Shown: positions 9,564 through 20,439, counted from the first letter of the stretch. The stretch: 64,000 nucleotides of DNA from Trichobilharzia regenti (GCA_944472135.2 OX235262.1:59120440-59184439); one strand, 5' to 3'. Program-made: numbers and translations. The notes: generated by a model from the letters alone, not told the origin.

Positions 9564-10240
9564 AGATTGTAGCGTAAAAAGGAAAGAAGATGGGCAGTTA
9601 AACTATAGCGTTTACAGAGAACCCACACATTCAAACTGATATTTGGATTTTGGATCATTCTACCGTATGTCAGTAAAAAATAGGATTAGTGAAATGTCTG
9701 AGTAATAAAGCAAGAAAACTAAGTAGTACCAAGGAAAATCTAAGACAGGATGTGAGGCATATAAGAAAAGCTTTAAAAGTTAATAATTACTCTAATAAAT
9801 TAATCAGGAAGTATGTAAGAAAAATGTTAAAATAAAATTATTAGTAATCATAGTAGTAATAATGACATACATGACAAAAATACACAGATTGATGACAACA
9901 CCAACAATAAGGAATTTAAACACCATTAATAATACTTCCATATAAAGAAGGAACCTCGGAAACCTTACTCAGAATTCTTAACAAGGCAGGAATAAAAGTG
10001 GCTGGGATTCAATTCAACCACAAATTCACAATTAGAAACAAGCTTAGTCGGTTAAAGAATCAATCCTGTGGAGCTTTTAAGACAATTTAGTTTATTTATT
10101 ACCCTGCTCGAATGATTGTCAGGACAAATACATAAGCGATTTGGGATAGCGCAGCACAGAAACCTAGCAAAATCTAGATTACTTGACCATAATAAGATAA
10201 GAAATGTGGAGAATAGTTCAGCTGAGTATGGGATTATTCA
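9564..10240 (+). mobile_element. PLE fragment: RT C-terminal region into GIY-YIG, head-to-head with the previous copy
   Basis: Plus-strand fragments in PLE order: EDGQLNYSVYREPTH, then TKENLRQDVRHIRKALKVNN, KLIRKYVRKMLK, PYKEGTSETLLRILNKAGIKVAG and KLSRLKNQSCGAF. After about 90 bp comes FGIAQHRNLAKSRLLDHNKIRNVENSSAEYG, the same nuclease stretch as in the minus-strand copy at 9.3-9.5 kb. Several stops are present. The pair forms an inverted arrangement with its junction near 9563. Confidence 0.65.
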
Positions 10241-10316
10241 TCAGTGTGCACCTATCACCCCACCCCCCCACCGTCAGGAATCAAACCCAGAATCTCACCC
10301 CTTAATTCTTTATTAT

Positions 10317-10349
<33 letters not shown>

Positions 10350-11121
10350 CTGAGATTTTGTAAATTCCGGTTTAATAATACTTCGATAAAGCTAATAGCA
10401 TTAATTAGAGAAACGTCAGTAAAAACAACAATATCGTTTTGTTTTTCATTTATTGGGAAATACAGAAACCTTTATTATAATGAATATCATATACCCAATG
10501 CCCAAATTTTTTTCAAACTTGGTTTGGATATATATACATACAAGATGAAATTGCTGACAATTCCAGCCACTTGGGATGGTATCCAGCGACCCACACAAAT
10601 CTAACTTCTGTCTATTCTTGATACATATAGTGCACACAACCGGTGAGTAATATGTATCCCAAACGGGAATAAAAAACAGCTTGGACAGTACTTTCTGTGG
10701 GTGTTCAATGGTTCTCTCTAACTTAAGTCAGTTTGTGATCAATCTTGAAACAAACAGATTTCCTCTTTATAAACCACCATCTTTTCATAGATCACCAAAA
10801 TGAAAAAGTAATTTTAGACAAATGAATGATATTTCGCAGAAAATATAAGAATAAGTACTCCTTGTAGCTTTTCCAATTGTTCTCTATCCAATGTCAGCTC
10901 ACGATGAAATCCTGTAACCAATCAACCAAATCCCTACAAACCAGTACTAGAATATTTTTTATTTCTAGATTTAAAGTATATCGAAAGGATTTGAATTACA
11001 CAAGTTGAATTAAAATTGGTTAAATCAGCTAATAATGTTACCCATAGTCAGGAATAAATGAAACTATGCAATAAAGTTAGCTGAAATATTGATATTTATC
11101 CACATGATGTGTGTGTTTTGT
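10241..11121. other. Non-coding stretch with a TA microsatellite (10316-10349)
   Basis: AT-rich; the TA run is flanked by 'ccccacccccccca'. The open frames here pass through the microsatellite and are not credible. No motif-supported feature. Confidence 0.5.
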
Positions 11122-11481
11122 TGTTGACAGCTATTATATTTTGCTATGTGTATATGGATCGATATTTCATTATAACTGACAATATGCTTTTGTCTGTCCA
11201 CTAGCTGAATAAACATGTATGATCTTGTTATCACATGACATTACAACCAATCATGTTAAGACTGTCTATTTATTGGTTCATGTGTATTAGCCATTTTCAT
11301 ATATACTTTTGTATTATGTCTGGTTCACACACATTTCAGACACTTGTATCAATTCACTCACACTCTTGTGTAACACTTATTTTCCTTGTCTGGAAAATAC
11401 AAGTATCATAATAAACCTGGTGGTCTTCTGATTTCCCTCTTTCCGCGTCAGGACTATTAGCTACTCGACGAGTACATAACA
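11122..11481 (+). mobile_element. Solo LTR of the 1643-1943 family
   Basis: Starts TGTTGACA, ends GTACATAACA and shares the diagnostic blocks 'attttgctatgtgtatatgg', 'catgttaagactgtctatt' and 'cttctgatttccctctt' with the copies at 1.64 and 8.3 kb. No primer-binding site or leader follows, so it is a solo LTR. It is about 60-85 bp longer than the other two. Confidence 0.7.
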
Positions 11482-11583
11482 AATATGACATTTTGGAGAA
11501 CAAAAACTGCATTCGATATATACTGTAGTGTTGTTGTTCGTGCATCATACTGGACAACATAATCATATTACTTCACTCTACAG

Positions 11584-11586
<3 letters not shown>

Positions 11587-11657
<71 letters not shown>
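11587..11657. repeat. (TA)n microsatellite
   Basis: Pure TA run of about 70 bp. The long 'IYIYIY' frame read through it is an artefact. Confidence 0.95.
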
Positions 11658-11660
<3 letters not shown>

Positions 11661-11715
11661 ATATAACTATAAAACTTGGGCACTGTGATAGAGTACAATT
11701 CCATTATGCATAAAA

Positions 11716-11958
11716 TTTTTATTTTGATGAGAGCCTCACAGTGTTGTTTGTACAGTAATATTTACTAATGACCACACTTCGAGCACAGTTTATTGCCACT
11801 CATAATCATATCAAGTCACTACTCACACAACTTTCTTGCTTCTTTTATATACACATGAGTAAAAATTGATGATGATTAGACATTGGAATAAAGTCGATAT
11901 ATAGAAGACTTGCGTGAAACAGAAAGGAAGACGAAGTACATTTAGAACCACTATTAGT
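11716..11958. repeat. Inverted repeat, left arm (partner 13362-13587)
   Basis: The reverse complement of 13362-13587 matches this arm over about 225 bp with few mismatches. The long shared block runs from 'acagtaatatttactaatgacc' to 'gaaacagaaaggaaga'. This arm carries an extra ~14 bp ('attggaataaagtc') near 11883. The arms enclose about 1.4 kb holding an RTE and a PLE fragment. Confidence 0.85.
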
Positions 11959-12179
11959 GCTATTGCTCAGTTTGTTCGACAGTACTTAACTAAGCCTGCC
12001 TTCATAGACAGAAAACGGATCAGGTGAATTAAAGTTTAAATATCTATTAGGATGAGTTGGCTTTTTATAAACGCCAGTGTGCAGTGCAGTCAGTGCAGTT
12101 TACCTTCTTCTATTCGTTCTATTTTACAATCTAACACTGTGGCTAATTCACCTTGTTCATTTTCCGATTCAAATGTTTG

Positions 12180-12780
12180 TCTCTCTGCTTTCAGCATAGA
12201 ACTATGCAAATCGCCATACTCCATGTTGCACATAAAGCAAGAGAAGAAGAAAGTAAAAAGAAACGCAAAATAGAGACAGTAAACAGAGATAGAAAGCAAA
12301 AAGAATAGTAATATCGAAGAACAATACAGTTTCATTGGATATCATAAGTTAAAAGGAGTGGATGCATCTGCGCTAGCCACTGAGAACGATTTTGAGCCAT
12401 GTCATCAATTGTTTCCAGACATTGGCTTTTACCGTCCTGAGGACCCCAACCAGCCTAGAGGTCTACACCTTCCTACGTGGCTGGCTTAAACTAACTGTTG
12501 TGGATTTCATTGACTGATAAAGCCATGTTCTGGTTTGACAGCCAGTAGCTCTTTTCCACTCTGACCCTACGTCAGCTAACATTGCCCGTCGAGGAAGGCG
12601 ATCACTAGGCATACGTAACACATGTCTTAACCATCTCAGTCTATGTAACTTCACAACCTCGTCGATTGATTTCCTCTGTTTACCTAGAACTCGACGCCCA
12701 ACCTCAATATTGCTCACCATATTATACCAGTTCACACGGGAGATAGAACGCAGGCACCTATGATCGAAGACAGCTAGTCA
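12180..12780 (-). mobile_element. RTE-like 3' fragment, copy related to 18985-19822
   Basis: Minus-strand peptide NWYNMVSNIEVGRRVLG, then SIDEVVKLHRLRWLRHVLRMP and the shared 3' untranslated region (block around 'ggagtggatgcatctgcg'). It is 5'-truncated relative to the 19-kb copy. The two share about 85-95 percent of bases by eye over ~430 bp. Confidence 0.75.
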
Positions 12781-12794
12781 CTTTAATCACTTTC

Positions 12795-13225
12795 AAAACC
12801 ACCCGAAGCCAATTCAAATGTGAATTGTATCCCCTTCACTAATGAGTTTATATACTTCAAGAAGCTAGAGATAAGTTCTGTTTTTAACACTGTGAGTGAA
12901 AGTGTCATCCACACATATCTCCACCATATCTTTGGAGTAGGATTAAATGTATTTAGAGCAGTATTTTCTCAGCTGTCCGTAAAGATATCCGCTACAATAG
13001 GGGATACTGGTGATCCATCCCTATTGCTACACCTTCTGTTTGTCTATATATTTTGTCCTGGAATTTAAAGATAGTAGATGTGAGGCATAACTGAATTCCT
13101 AAAATAATTTCTTCAATCGGTAGCTTCGTCCTATGAGTTAGTTCAGAGTCTGCAGTTAGTTGTCTTTTAATTGTTTCTAAGGCCATATTGATTAGAATAT
13201 TAATATTCAAGACTGGTTACATCAA
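12795..13225 (-). mobile_element. PLE reverse-transcriptase fragment with disrupted YVDD motif
   Basis: Minus-strand frames give IEEIILGIQLCLTSTIFKFQ, IYRQTEGVAIG, GSPVSPIVADIF, WWRYV, then DDTFTHSVKNRTYL. Two extra bases (tg) lie between the YV and DD of the catalytic motif, shifting the frame inside the active site. This is the RT palm missing from the other PLE fragments in the window, but of which family cannot be said. Inactive. Confidence 0.7.
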
Positions 13226-13361
13226 AACTAACCATTGTTTCATTATTCTTTGAATGAATGTCATTTAGTTTCCTTTTTATTTCACATGAACTATTTAGCC
13301 TAGAGTTTGAATGATTCCTAATGGGACACAGTATTAGAGCTAATTCTCAACATATGACACT

Positions 13362-13587
13362 AACACTCGTTCCGAATGTACTTCATCTTCCTTTCTGTTT
13401 CACACAAGTCTTCTATATATCGTCTAATCATCATCAATTTTTACTCATGTATATAAAAGAAGCAAGAAAGTTGTGTGAGTAGTGACTTGATATGATTATG
13501 AGTGGCAATAAACTGTGCTCGGAGCGTGGTCATTAGTAAATATTACTGTATAACAACACTGTGTGATTTTACCAAAATAAAATCTTA
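13362..13587. repeat. Inverted repeat, right arm (partner 11716-11958)
   Basis: See the left arm. It ends about 65 bp from the exon at 13652-13887, so the inversion or duplication lies inside an intron of the RETREG-like gene. Confidence 0.85.
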
Positions 13588-13651
13588 TCCATAATGGAAG
13601 TATATATATATATGATTCATAAGTTACTTTTAGTTTGTCAGGTGAAATTAC

Positions 13652-13887
13652 CTCATTCATGATATCACTACTTTCATCATCATCCGTCGCGTACTCACTT
13701 CCCATTGCCCATGAACTTGGAGAATATGGTTCTTGTTTAATACATGCAGCATCATCAATTATGTCATTAAATCTTCGAGAATCAATGAAATCTGGTCTCA
13801 TGCGTCGCTTATTCTGTGATATATTTTCATGTTCACCAAGTGCTTCAGAAAACAACCGATCTAATTCTTCTGAACTGATATCTGACA
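13652..13887 (-). CDS. RETREG/FAM134-like gene, acidic exon (last one identified)
   Basis: Acceptor 'tttttttcag' precedes the exon and donor GAG|gtaatt follows it. The first two bases complete a codon split with the exon at 15872-16262 (G+TG = Val), and the exon then reads open for 78 codons: VSDISSEELDRLFSEALGEH ... YATDDDESSDIMNE. It is acidic and serine-rich, like the cytosolic tails of reticulophagy regulators. The LC3-interacting motif usually found near the end of such tails is not here, so at least one more exon is expected at lower coordinates. An alternative donor (aaag|taact) just beyond is less convincing. Confidence 0.65.
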
Positions 13888-14889
13888 CTGAAAAAAAATA
13901 TAAATCAAAGTTAAAGGGAAATAAAAAATAATGATGTACTTCTGTTAATTCCTTTCCTTACCACTAGTAAGTAGTATGAATTGTATTTCTTAATTCTTGA
14001 CTACGGTTTTGCTATTTGTTTGATAACTCACTCAATGTACTACTAATCTATTTGATGCATAGTATTTATTTTCTTATAGTTGAACATTGTTTATTCGTAT
14101 CAGCAGTGTCGAGTTGTGCTTAAATCTACACGTGGATCGCCTTTGACACAGCCTTTCCTGTTTTTTATTACAGTGACGCTCATTAATTGTGCTTTTGACG
14201 ACAATCAACCACAGACACCTCACAACTGAGGTTTGTATATTATATTTCATATTTTAGGCTAAATATAGTACCGAATTTTAGACAAATCCTCTGTTTTTGG
14301 ATTTTACGCGTCATTCTGAGTATGGTTCGAATAATCCTATGGATTATCGTCCCGAATTTGTTTGGAAAGAAATTCTCAGCTTCAGTTATACACACAAGAT
14401 AACTTCGTTTGACTTGTACATTTCGGAGATTGACCTATTATTATGAAAAAGGGAAATGACTGTTGTGAAAGGAGGCTGACGAAATGTTTGAACTTCCTAC
14501 GTAAAAATCGGAATATGCCCAGAATGTAGTTTACCCGAAATAAATGGAAAACAATTCCAGAGGGCTTATCAATGCAAACTCTTAACTGAAAAACAGTGAG
14601 TGTTTGTTTAGAAACCGAATTTTTGTATCAGAATATTTAATCAAATTACCAACCGAAAACATGTAATATTGTAGAAGACGAATGGTGTTCATGAACTTTT
14701 ATTTTAGCAAGCACAGCAGCAGAGGGCAAGTGAAGCGGGGAAAACCCAGTAAAACAAACGAAATAGCACTCATCATTCTCAATAGTTAAAGAAAGCATTA
14801 CAAATCATAAAGAAGATATTATTCCTACTTGGTTACTGGTTCTATCTCTCTGAACTCCTCAATTACTTACTACATCTGAATGGACATGG
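13888..14889. other. Intron sequence, no element recognised
   Basis: Lies between the exons of the RETREG-like gene. No open frame with motif support and no clear repeat; there may be short worn fragments. Confidence 0.5.
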
Positions 14890-15085
14890 CATACCGTATT
14901 GTGGAGGCCTTATAGTTGTATGTGTTGACAACTTGAAGGTTTAGTCAATCTATATGATTTTTACATATTACTATTCTCTTTGCCTCATATCTCTCTTTTT
15001 ACTTTCTTCTTTTGCTTTGTGTGCTAAGTGAAGTGAACTGCTGCACATGTGTAAAGTTCTACATTGAAACCAGTCAGTCAGTTAT
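14890..15085 (+). mobile_element. RTE 3' untranslated fragment
   Basis: 'gctttgtgtgctaagtgaag', 'gaactgctgcacatgtgtaaagttcta' and the following 'gaaaccagtcagtcag' match the 3' end of the RTE copy at 17.3 kb and, inverted, those at 19.0 and 12.2 kb. Confidence 0.55.
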
Positions 15086-15189
15086 CGGTAATCAGTTTGA
15101 TTTTTTCGTGACTTGAATTTTCTGTAGAGATTGGCTAATGAAGACACCTAATCAACAATAAGCAACAGTCCATATCAACGGCAGAAATT

Positions 15190-15750
15190 TGAAAGAAGCC
15201 ATCTTGTTCCAGTTAGGGACAGCATAGATGAGGATGTTTAACAAGGGTCGGAAAAGCAAGACAGATCCTCATGACTCCGAAATCATTGTGGAAATCTGCT
15301 GCACCCAGTACGAGGAACAAGATCCAGATTCCTTAACACTAGTGTTAAGTCAGTTATTCCCTACATGGTTTAGGGACTTAGAGCGTCACCAAAAGCATTT
15401 TCAACATTTTTACTGACTCGTTACTTCAGAGCAAATGGCGAGAAACGATAGACAACAAGGAACTCTGGTAATCAACCAACCGACCAACCAGGGACCTATC
15501 GTCCAACAAACATACCGAAGGAAATGGAGATGGAATGAACAGACGCTAGGGAGACTGTTGGGTGACATCACGCACTGTGCATGCCCTCAAGTGGTACCCT
15601 AATGGGGAACGACAAAATGGAAGTGTCTGAGGGTGACATGCAAGAGACCATTTGAGGAGGAATTAAAAGAGTATAGATAATCATGGAGTCATCTGAAGAG
15701 GGCTGCAGAAAACGGGATAAAATGCAGATGTAACATACGACCCATGATAA
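15190..15750 (+). mobile_element. RTE (SR2-like) C-terminal relic
   Basis: Plus-strand fragments in several frames match the RTE C-terminal order: 'gaggatgttta' (EDV), 'NTSVKSVIPYMV' (cf. FNSNVKSVLLYG), then RRKWRWNEQTLG, and CKRPFEEELKEYR near the end. Frame changes and stops throughout. Sits in an intron of the RETREG-like gene, on the opposite strand. Confidence 0.6.
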
Positions 15751-15871
15751 GAAAAATACACATAAAGTAGGTATCATAATAAAATAAAATATGTTTACAC
15801 GAAAATATTTGAAAATTAAGCTTGGTACAGCAAAAAGCTGAACTTTAATAGTTTAATGGAAACCAACATAC

Positions 15872-16262
15872 CAAATTGTTTGATAAATACCGCCTCAGAT
15901 GTGTCTAATTCGTCTGTATCTATCTGACCAGCCTCTGGTTTAACGAACTCATTTATGTCTAATTCATTATGGTGTATATCAGCAGCATTGGCTGCATTTG
16001 CAGCTGCAACAATCGGTTCATAAAGTTCACGTTCACCGGCTTCACGTTCTTCAGGAGATTCTAAAGCATTTTTATCGAATTCAGCTTCAATACGAATTAA
16101 AATAGGTTTTATTAAATTCCATATTCGTGATATAACATTATGATGTATTAGTGCTGGTAGAGTTAAGCAAATATTGAGAACCATATAGGCTAAAGTTACA
16201 CCAGATATATACATACTGAGTACAATGCATCCAATACTGATTGTACTTGAGATAATGAAAAA
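15872..16262 (-). CDS. RETREG/FAM134-like gene, second membrane hairpin exon
   Basis: Acceptor 'ggaatttcag', donor TTG|gtatgt, 391 bp, phase 0 in and phase 1 out. It encodes two hydrophobic segments (FFIISSTISIGCIVLSMYI and GVTLAYMVLNICLTLPALI) with a short break, then the amphipathic helix NVISRIWNLIKPILIRIEAE and an acidic stretch ending EAVFIKQF. Hairpin, 'YISG..L.Y', helix with 'LKP/IKP.L' and acidic tail is the order in the reticulon-homology domain of RETREG1-3 (FAM134), ER membrane proteins that bend membrane and recruit LC3 for ER-phagy. Assignment comes from motif order and general resemblance, not from a search. Confidence 0.7.
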
Positions 16263-16494
16263 CTGAAATTCCAGTAAAAAATAAAGTGGAGGTATTTGAT
16301 TATTACGAAATATTAGAAAATATATATCTATTAATGGCACTGAGGGAAAGATAAACTATGCCATTTGTAGCAATTTCATTATAGACATAATTTATATTTA
16401 TCATTTTGCTACAATTATTTAATTGTAGTCTTAGGTGAAGACGCTGAAAAAATGTAGAATCTTTTGAATATCTTAAGTAGAAATTTTGCAATGT

Positions 16495-17350
16495 TTCGCA
16501 TGCATTTTGCCCCTGTCAAGTGTAAGATGACGCTGAAGGACTGGACTACGCCGACTCCTAGCTTAAAGATAGGGAGGGAAGTGGTAGAGCGCATTATATT
16601 GGAAGTCATATCAGCCTTAACGGATTGATCACTGACAAAACCTAAGCATGGATGCGAAAGCCTGCTGTAGCATATACTAACTTCCGTCATCTCTGGAGAC
16701 GACATCCTATCCAGCTATTGATCGAAGGACGTGTGTACCACACAGTAGTTCACTCTGTCCTCTTTTATGGCCGTGAGAAATAACCATTAAAAGCGGAAGA
16801 CATGAAAAGGCTAGCTATCTTTGACCAAACACGTTCGTCGTGTGAAATGGTATAATATGGGGAGAAATATTAAGGTTAGCGTAGTGTTAGGTAACGCGGG
16901 CAAGTTAATTGATGCGGTTCTGAAGCTATATAGATTGAGATGGCTAGAATACCGAGATAGTGACTTCCTAGACAAACAATGTTAGCCGATATAGGATTGA
17001 ATTGGAGAACAGTTAGGGGTGGTCAAACCAAAATCTGCCACCAGCCCACGAAGTATTTAACAGCTGCTTTGAGTAGGTCACGTAGGGAGGTGTGAACTGT
17101 TTGGCCGGGGTCTTCGAGATGCTAAGAACCAATGGCTGAAGATTGTTGAGGATATGGCTAAAAGGCATTCTTAATGGCACAGATGGATTCGCTCTTTTTA
17201 ATGCCCTATATCGACTAAACCGTAGTGCTTTCTCATGATACTATTCATTCTCCTTCACATTTTTGCTCATTGTAGTTCTTTTGAATTTTTTTTTACCATT
17301 TTAATGTGCTACATGGCGTGTAAAAAGTTGAACTGCTGCACTTCTGTGCA
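16495..17350 (+). mobile_element. RTE-like relic, C-terminal region and 3' untranslated region
   Basis: Plus-strand fragments: KMTLKDWTTP, YIGSHISLNGLIT, NFRHLWRR, GRVYHTVVHSVLFYG, LKAEDMKRLAIFDQT, KWYNMG, LYRLRWLEY. These match the protein encoded at 19.23-19.82 kb in order but with stops and frame changes. The 3' untranslated part continues to about 17350 ('gctacatggcg', 'gaactgctgcac'). Located in an intron of the RETREG-like gene. Confidence 0.7.
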
Positions 17351-17762
17351 AGGTCCAGTAATGAGTTTCAGCCAGTCAATTAACGCTTATTTAAAGCCTT
17401 CACGAAATGTGTTTTTATAATCACTGTTATTACAATTCTTCAACATGTTTCTGTTCTTTCCACAAGATGAAGAGTGACTTATGAACAGCTTAGAAAAGTT
17501 CGTTCGGTTAGGAAACTAACAGTACAGTGCAAATACAAAATAGATGTACAGTAGTGATTTACGGATCTCAGCTACTGACTTTTTACAATATATTTAGGTG
17601 TAATACTGCTCATAAAAACGCGTATAACCTAATACCTTTCTGTTTGAACATATTCTAACCGTTTATGCATCTAAAATATGAAATAAGACGTTTAGAATAA
17701 TACTTACTAGGATCCCTGGGTTTGAAACATATGCTTCAGTACAAAAAACTATGAACATTCTG

Positions 17763-17804
<42 letters not shown>
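17763..17804. repeat. (TA)n microsatellite
   Basis: About 40 bp of pure TA, some 80 bp from the exon at 17885. Confidence 0.95.
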
Positions 17805-17810
<6 letters not shown>

Positions 17811-17884
17811 ACACAACTGAAAGTTATAACATAAAAACTACCGATAAAGTAAAAACGGTCCAAGAAATTGCATTACACACTTAC

Positions 17885-18048
17885 CGAAAGAGGATGATTT
17901 CGACGATGTACAAGTTTATTAACGACAATGAGTGCACCATATATGCCTTTGGATATCCAACGGCTAAGTTCAACAGTTGACATAATGTTTCCATTTCTTA
18001 GGCAAAGAGATACAAGTTCCGAGAATGAGCCAGATGAACAATTGAAAA
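17885..18048 (-). CDS. RETREG/FAM134-like gene, linker exon between the two hairpins
   Basis: Acceptor 'aattattttag', strong donor TCG|gtaagtg, 164 bp. Two leading bases complete a Val codon split with the exon at 20333-20439. It reads VFNCSSGSFSELVSLCLRNG, then NIMSTVELSRWISKG and ALIVVNKLVHRRNHPLS, and leaves in phase 0, matching the next exon. In RETREG proteins the segment between the two membrane hairpins has a 'L..PEL..H.AE.W..G' helix; 'IMSTVELSRWISKGIYG' occupies the same place. Amphipathic, no catalytic motif. I infer it lies on the cytosolic face of the ER. Confidence 0.7.
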
Positions 18049-18984
18049 CTAAAATAATTAAGAATAGTCTTACTAATTTATTATTTATTGAATTTATCTA
18101 ATATTAAATATTTCAGAAATGTTACGGAATTGGTGTAAATGTTACGAAGTACTATGCATGGCAATCAGGAGGTGTACTAAGCACTACTAATGGATGTAGG
18201 GCCTATGACACTGAGAACTCAATAACAAGAAAAACAGGAGTGAAAATATAGCTCAGCGGAGAAAAAGTCAAAGAAAAAGGGAATACATAAGCGTGGGGCA
18301 TGAATATACACTTCCGACCCATCTACATAAATGTGGCTGATTGGTTTAAGTACTCAAATTCCAAATAATGTGTCCAAGTTTCGCTCACCTGATTCAGCCT
18401 GGACACCTCGGCGGCTAATATGTGGGTAGGTGAAAATTGTACTTAAAAGAGAATCGGTGCGCTAAATGGTTTACTTAAAGCGTCAGTCTGGGTGGCCTAC
18501 GAGATCCTCCAAAGGGTACCAAAAGCATTTTAAAATCCCTGTTTATGGTAAACGTAGCAATCAAGTGACATGAGTGCCTAGTACGCGAATGCACTACACT
18601 AAAAATAGAAGACGGAAGGAACTGTCAATTGGCTTATTACCCTTGTTCATGTACTATAGCCTACATACATAGGAACTACTGTGACGAACGTTAAAACGAG
18701 CAAACAGCACTAGTTAGGTAAGTTAGATTTGTTGATGCGCTTACAAATGTTCATCTAGTGAAGTAGCTTCAGCAAAATCAAGTAATGAGGACAACTTACT
18801 CCGCACAATAGCACACTAAATTGATTATGTTACAGGTTGAGTAGGTACATCTGAATTTGGCTACTTAGACTACTAAAATAGCTGAAGTATAATCTGATTA
18901 AAATAGATCCGTGTCTAGGCAGTGATATGCTATAAGTCACGAAGCTGTTTGAACCATGCAAATCATTAAGTTGTTTCATATCAC
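18049..18984. other. Intron sequence, no element recognised
   Basis: Mixed-composition DNA between exons of the RETREG-like gene. No motif-supported ORF, LTR or tail seen. Confidence 0.5.
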
Positions 18985-19822
18985 TGTCTGTATGTCTGTT
19001 TTCGACATAGAACTTTGCACATATGTGCACCAGTTCAAGTCGCAACACTCCATGTAGCACACAAAGCAAGAGAAGAAATGCAATAAACGGAGGTGTGAGA
19101 CAAAGGAAGAGTAGTAACGAAGAACAAAACAGTTTCATTGGAAATCATAAGTCAAAAGGAGTGGATGCATCTGCGCTAGCCACTGAGAACGATTTTGAGC
19201 CATGTCACCAATTGTTTCCAGACATTGGCTTTTACCGTCCTGAGGACCCCAACCAGCCTAGAGGTCTACACCTTCCTACGTCGCTTAAACTAACTGTTGT
19301 GGATTTCATTGACTGATGAAGCCATGTTTTGGTTTGACAGCCACTAGCTCTTTTCCACTCTGACCCTACGTCAGCTAACATTGCCCGTCGAGGAAGGAGA
19401 TCACTAGGCATACGTAACACATGTCCTAACCATATCAGTCTATGTAACTTCACAACCTCGTCGATTGATTTCCTCTGCTTACCTAGAACTCGACGCGCAA
19501 CCTCAATATCGCTCACCATATTATACCAGTTCACGCGGGAAATAGAACGCAGGTACCTATGATCAAAGACAGCTAATTTTTTTATGTCTTCCGCTCTCAG
19601 TGGCCAGGTCTCACAGCCATAAAGGAGGACGGAGCGGACTGATGAGCAGTACACCCGCCCTTTGGTCGATAGTCGGATATCTCTTCTACGCCAGAGACGG
19701 CGTAAACTGGCATATGCGAAACGAGCCCTCTGTATCCATGCTGAGATTTCGTCAGAGACCAACCCGTTGGGGCTGATGGTACTTCCCAAATAAGTGAAGC
19801 GGTCAACGTGCTCTACCACTTC
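18985..19822 (-). mobile_element. RTE-like retrotransposon 3' fragment with open C-terminal frame
   Basis: Minus-strand frame 19232-19819 (195 codons) begins at FTYLGSTISPNGLVSDEIS, continues with RARFAYASLRRLWRRRDIR and SVLLYGCETWPLRAEDIKKL, and ends near HVLRMPSDLLPRRAMLADVG. This is the conserved region C-terminal to the RT of RTE-type elements. It is uninterrupted, so younger than the copies at 12.2 and 16.5 kb, but 5'-truncated at about 19822 and without the RT palm. The 3' untranslated region runs down to about 18985. Lies in the same strand sense as the host gene intron. Confidence 0.8.
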
Positions 19823-20332
19823 CCATTACAGCCAAAAGCTACCTGTGGTTACAGCATTATCTGAGACTGATGCAACTAGAGACAGCACACAGTTATTTTA
19901 AGCTCCTTTCAGATAGTATACTTGTTTGCATCAGCTCACGAAGTCTACAACTGATGTTAATAGCTGTGCATATTCTTTCGTTAGGATATGTGAGAAAATA
20001 GGAAATGACACGTAATTAACGGAACTGAAAACTGTCATTATCGAATTATTTCGGATTTTTAGCGTTGCTCAGGGAGAACAAACTACATAAAGTGGTTTTC
20101 CACTATACACGTTTGACATAAATAAAGTAATCAACAAAGGGTGGGCAATATGCAGTAAAATGGTACATTCCTGTTAACTATAGCACTACTAACACTGTTC
20201 TAGCTAAGGTATGGCAAGGAACGAATGTAATTAAATGTCATGAACAAATCTATTAGTGTATTTAAAAGTACTACTTGCTTTCTCATAGTTAGTAATGACA
20301 AAAAACCATTATTTCTACACGCGAGTACGTAC
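19823..20332. other. Intron sequence, no element recognised
   Basis: Unassigned, between the RTE fragment and the hairpin exon at 20333. Confidence 0.5.
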
Positions 20333-20439
20333 CAGTATTAGCCTTTGCTACCAGTGGCTTTAACAATTTACACAACAGAATGAAAAACAACACCAAGCAG
20401 AAAAGAAACAATCCACTGAGTTTGCTCCTCACAAATGGT
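20333..20439 (-). CDS. RETREG/FAM134-like gene, first membrane hairpin exon
   Basis: Acceptor 'tttattcctag', donor ACTG|gtacgt, 107 bp. One leading base belongs to a codon begun in an upstream exon. It then reads PFVRSKLSGLFLFCLVLFFI and LLCKLLKPLVAKANT and leaves one base (G), which joins TT of the next exon as Val. A basic segment followed by a ~17-residue hydrophobic run and LLKPLV fits the first half-hairpin of a reticulon-homology domain. N-terminal exon(s) must lie further right; none was found before the BEL element at 21.6 kb. Confidence 0.6.

Noticed and set aside
11528..11713. Open frames with long alternating Ile-Tyr or similar runs (also at 1431-1706, 6264-6532, 17663-17863, 47185-47436)
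   Set aside because: They translate TA or CA microsatellites; no motif or splice support.
12090..12190. Minus-strand TFESENEQGELATVLDCKIE as a further exon of the RETREG-like gene
   Set aside because: The only acceptor in the right phase has no pyrimidine tract, and the upstream boundary falls in the RTE 3' untranslated region. Kept as a possibility only.
19023..19316. 97-codon plus-strand frame
   Set aside because: Antisense to the RTE 3' end, which accounts for the sequence.
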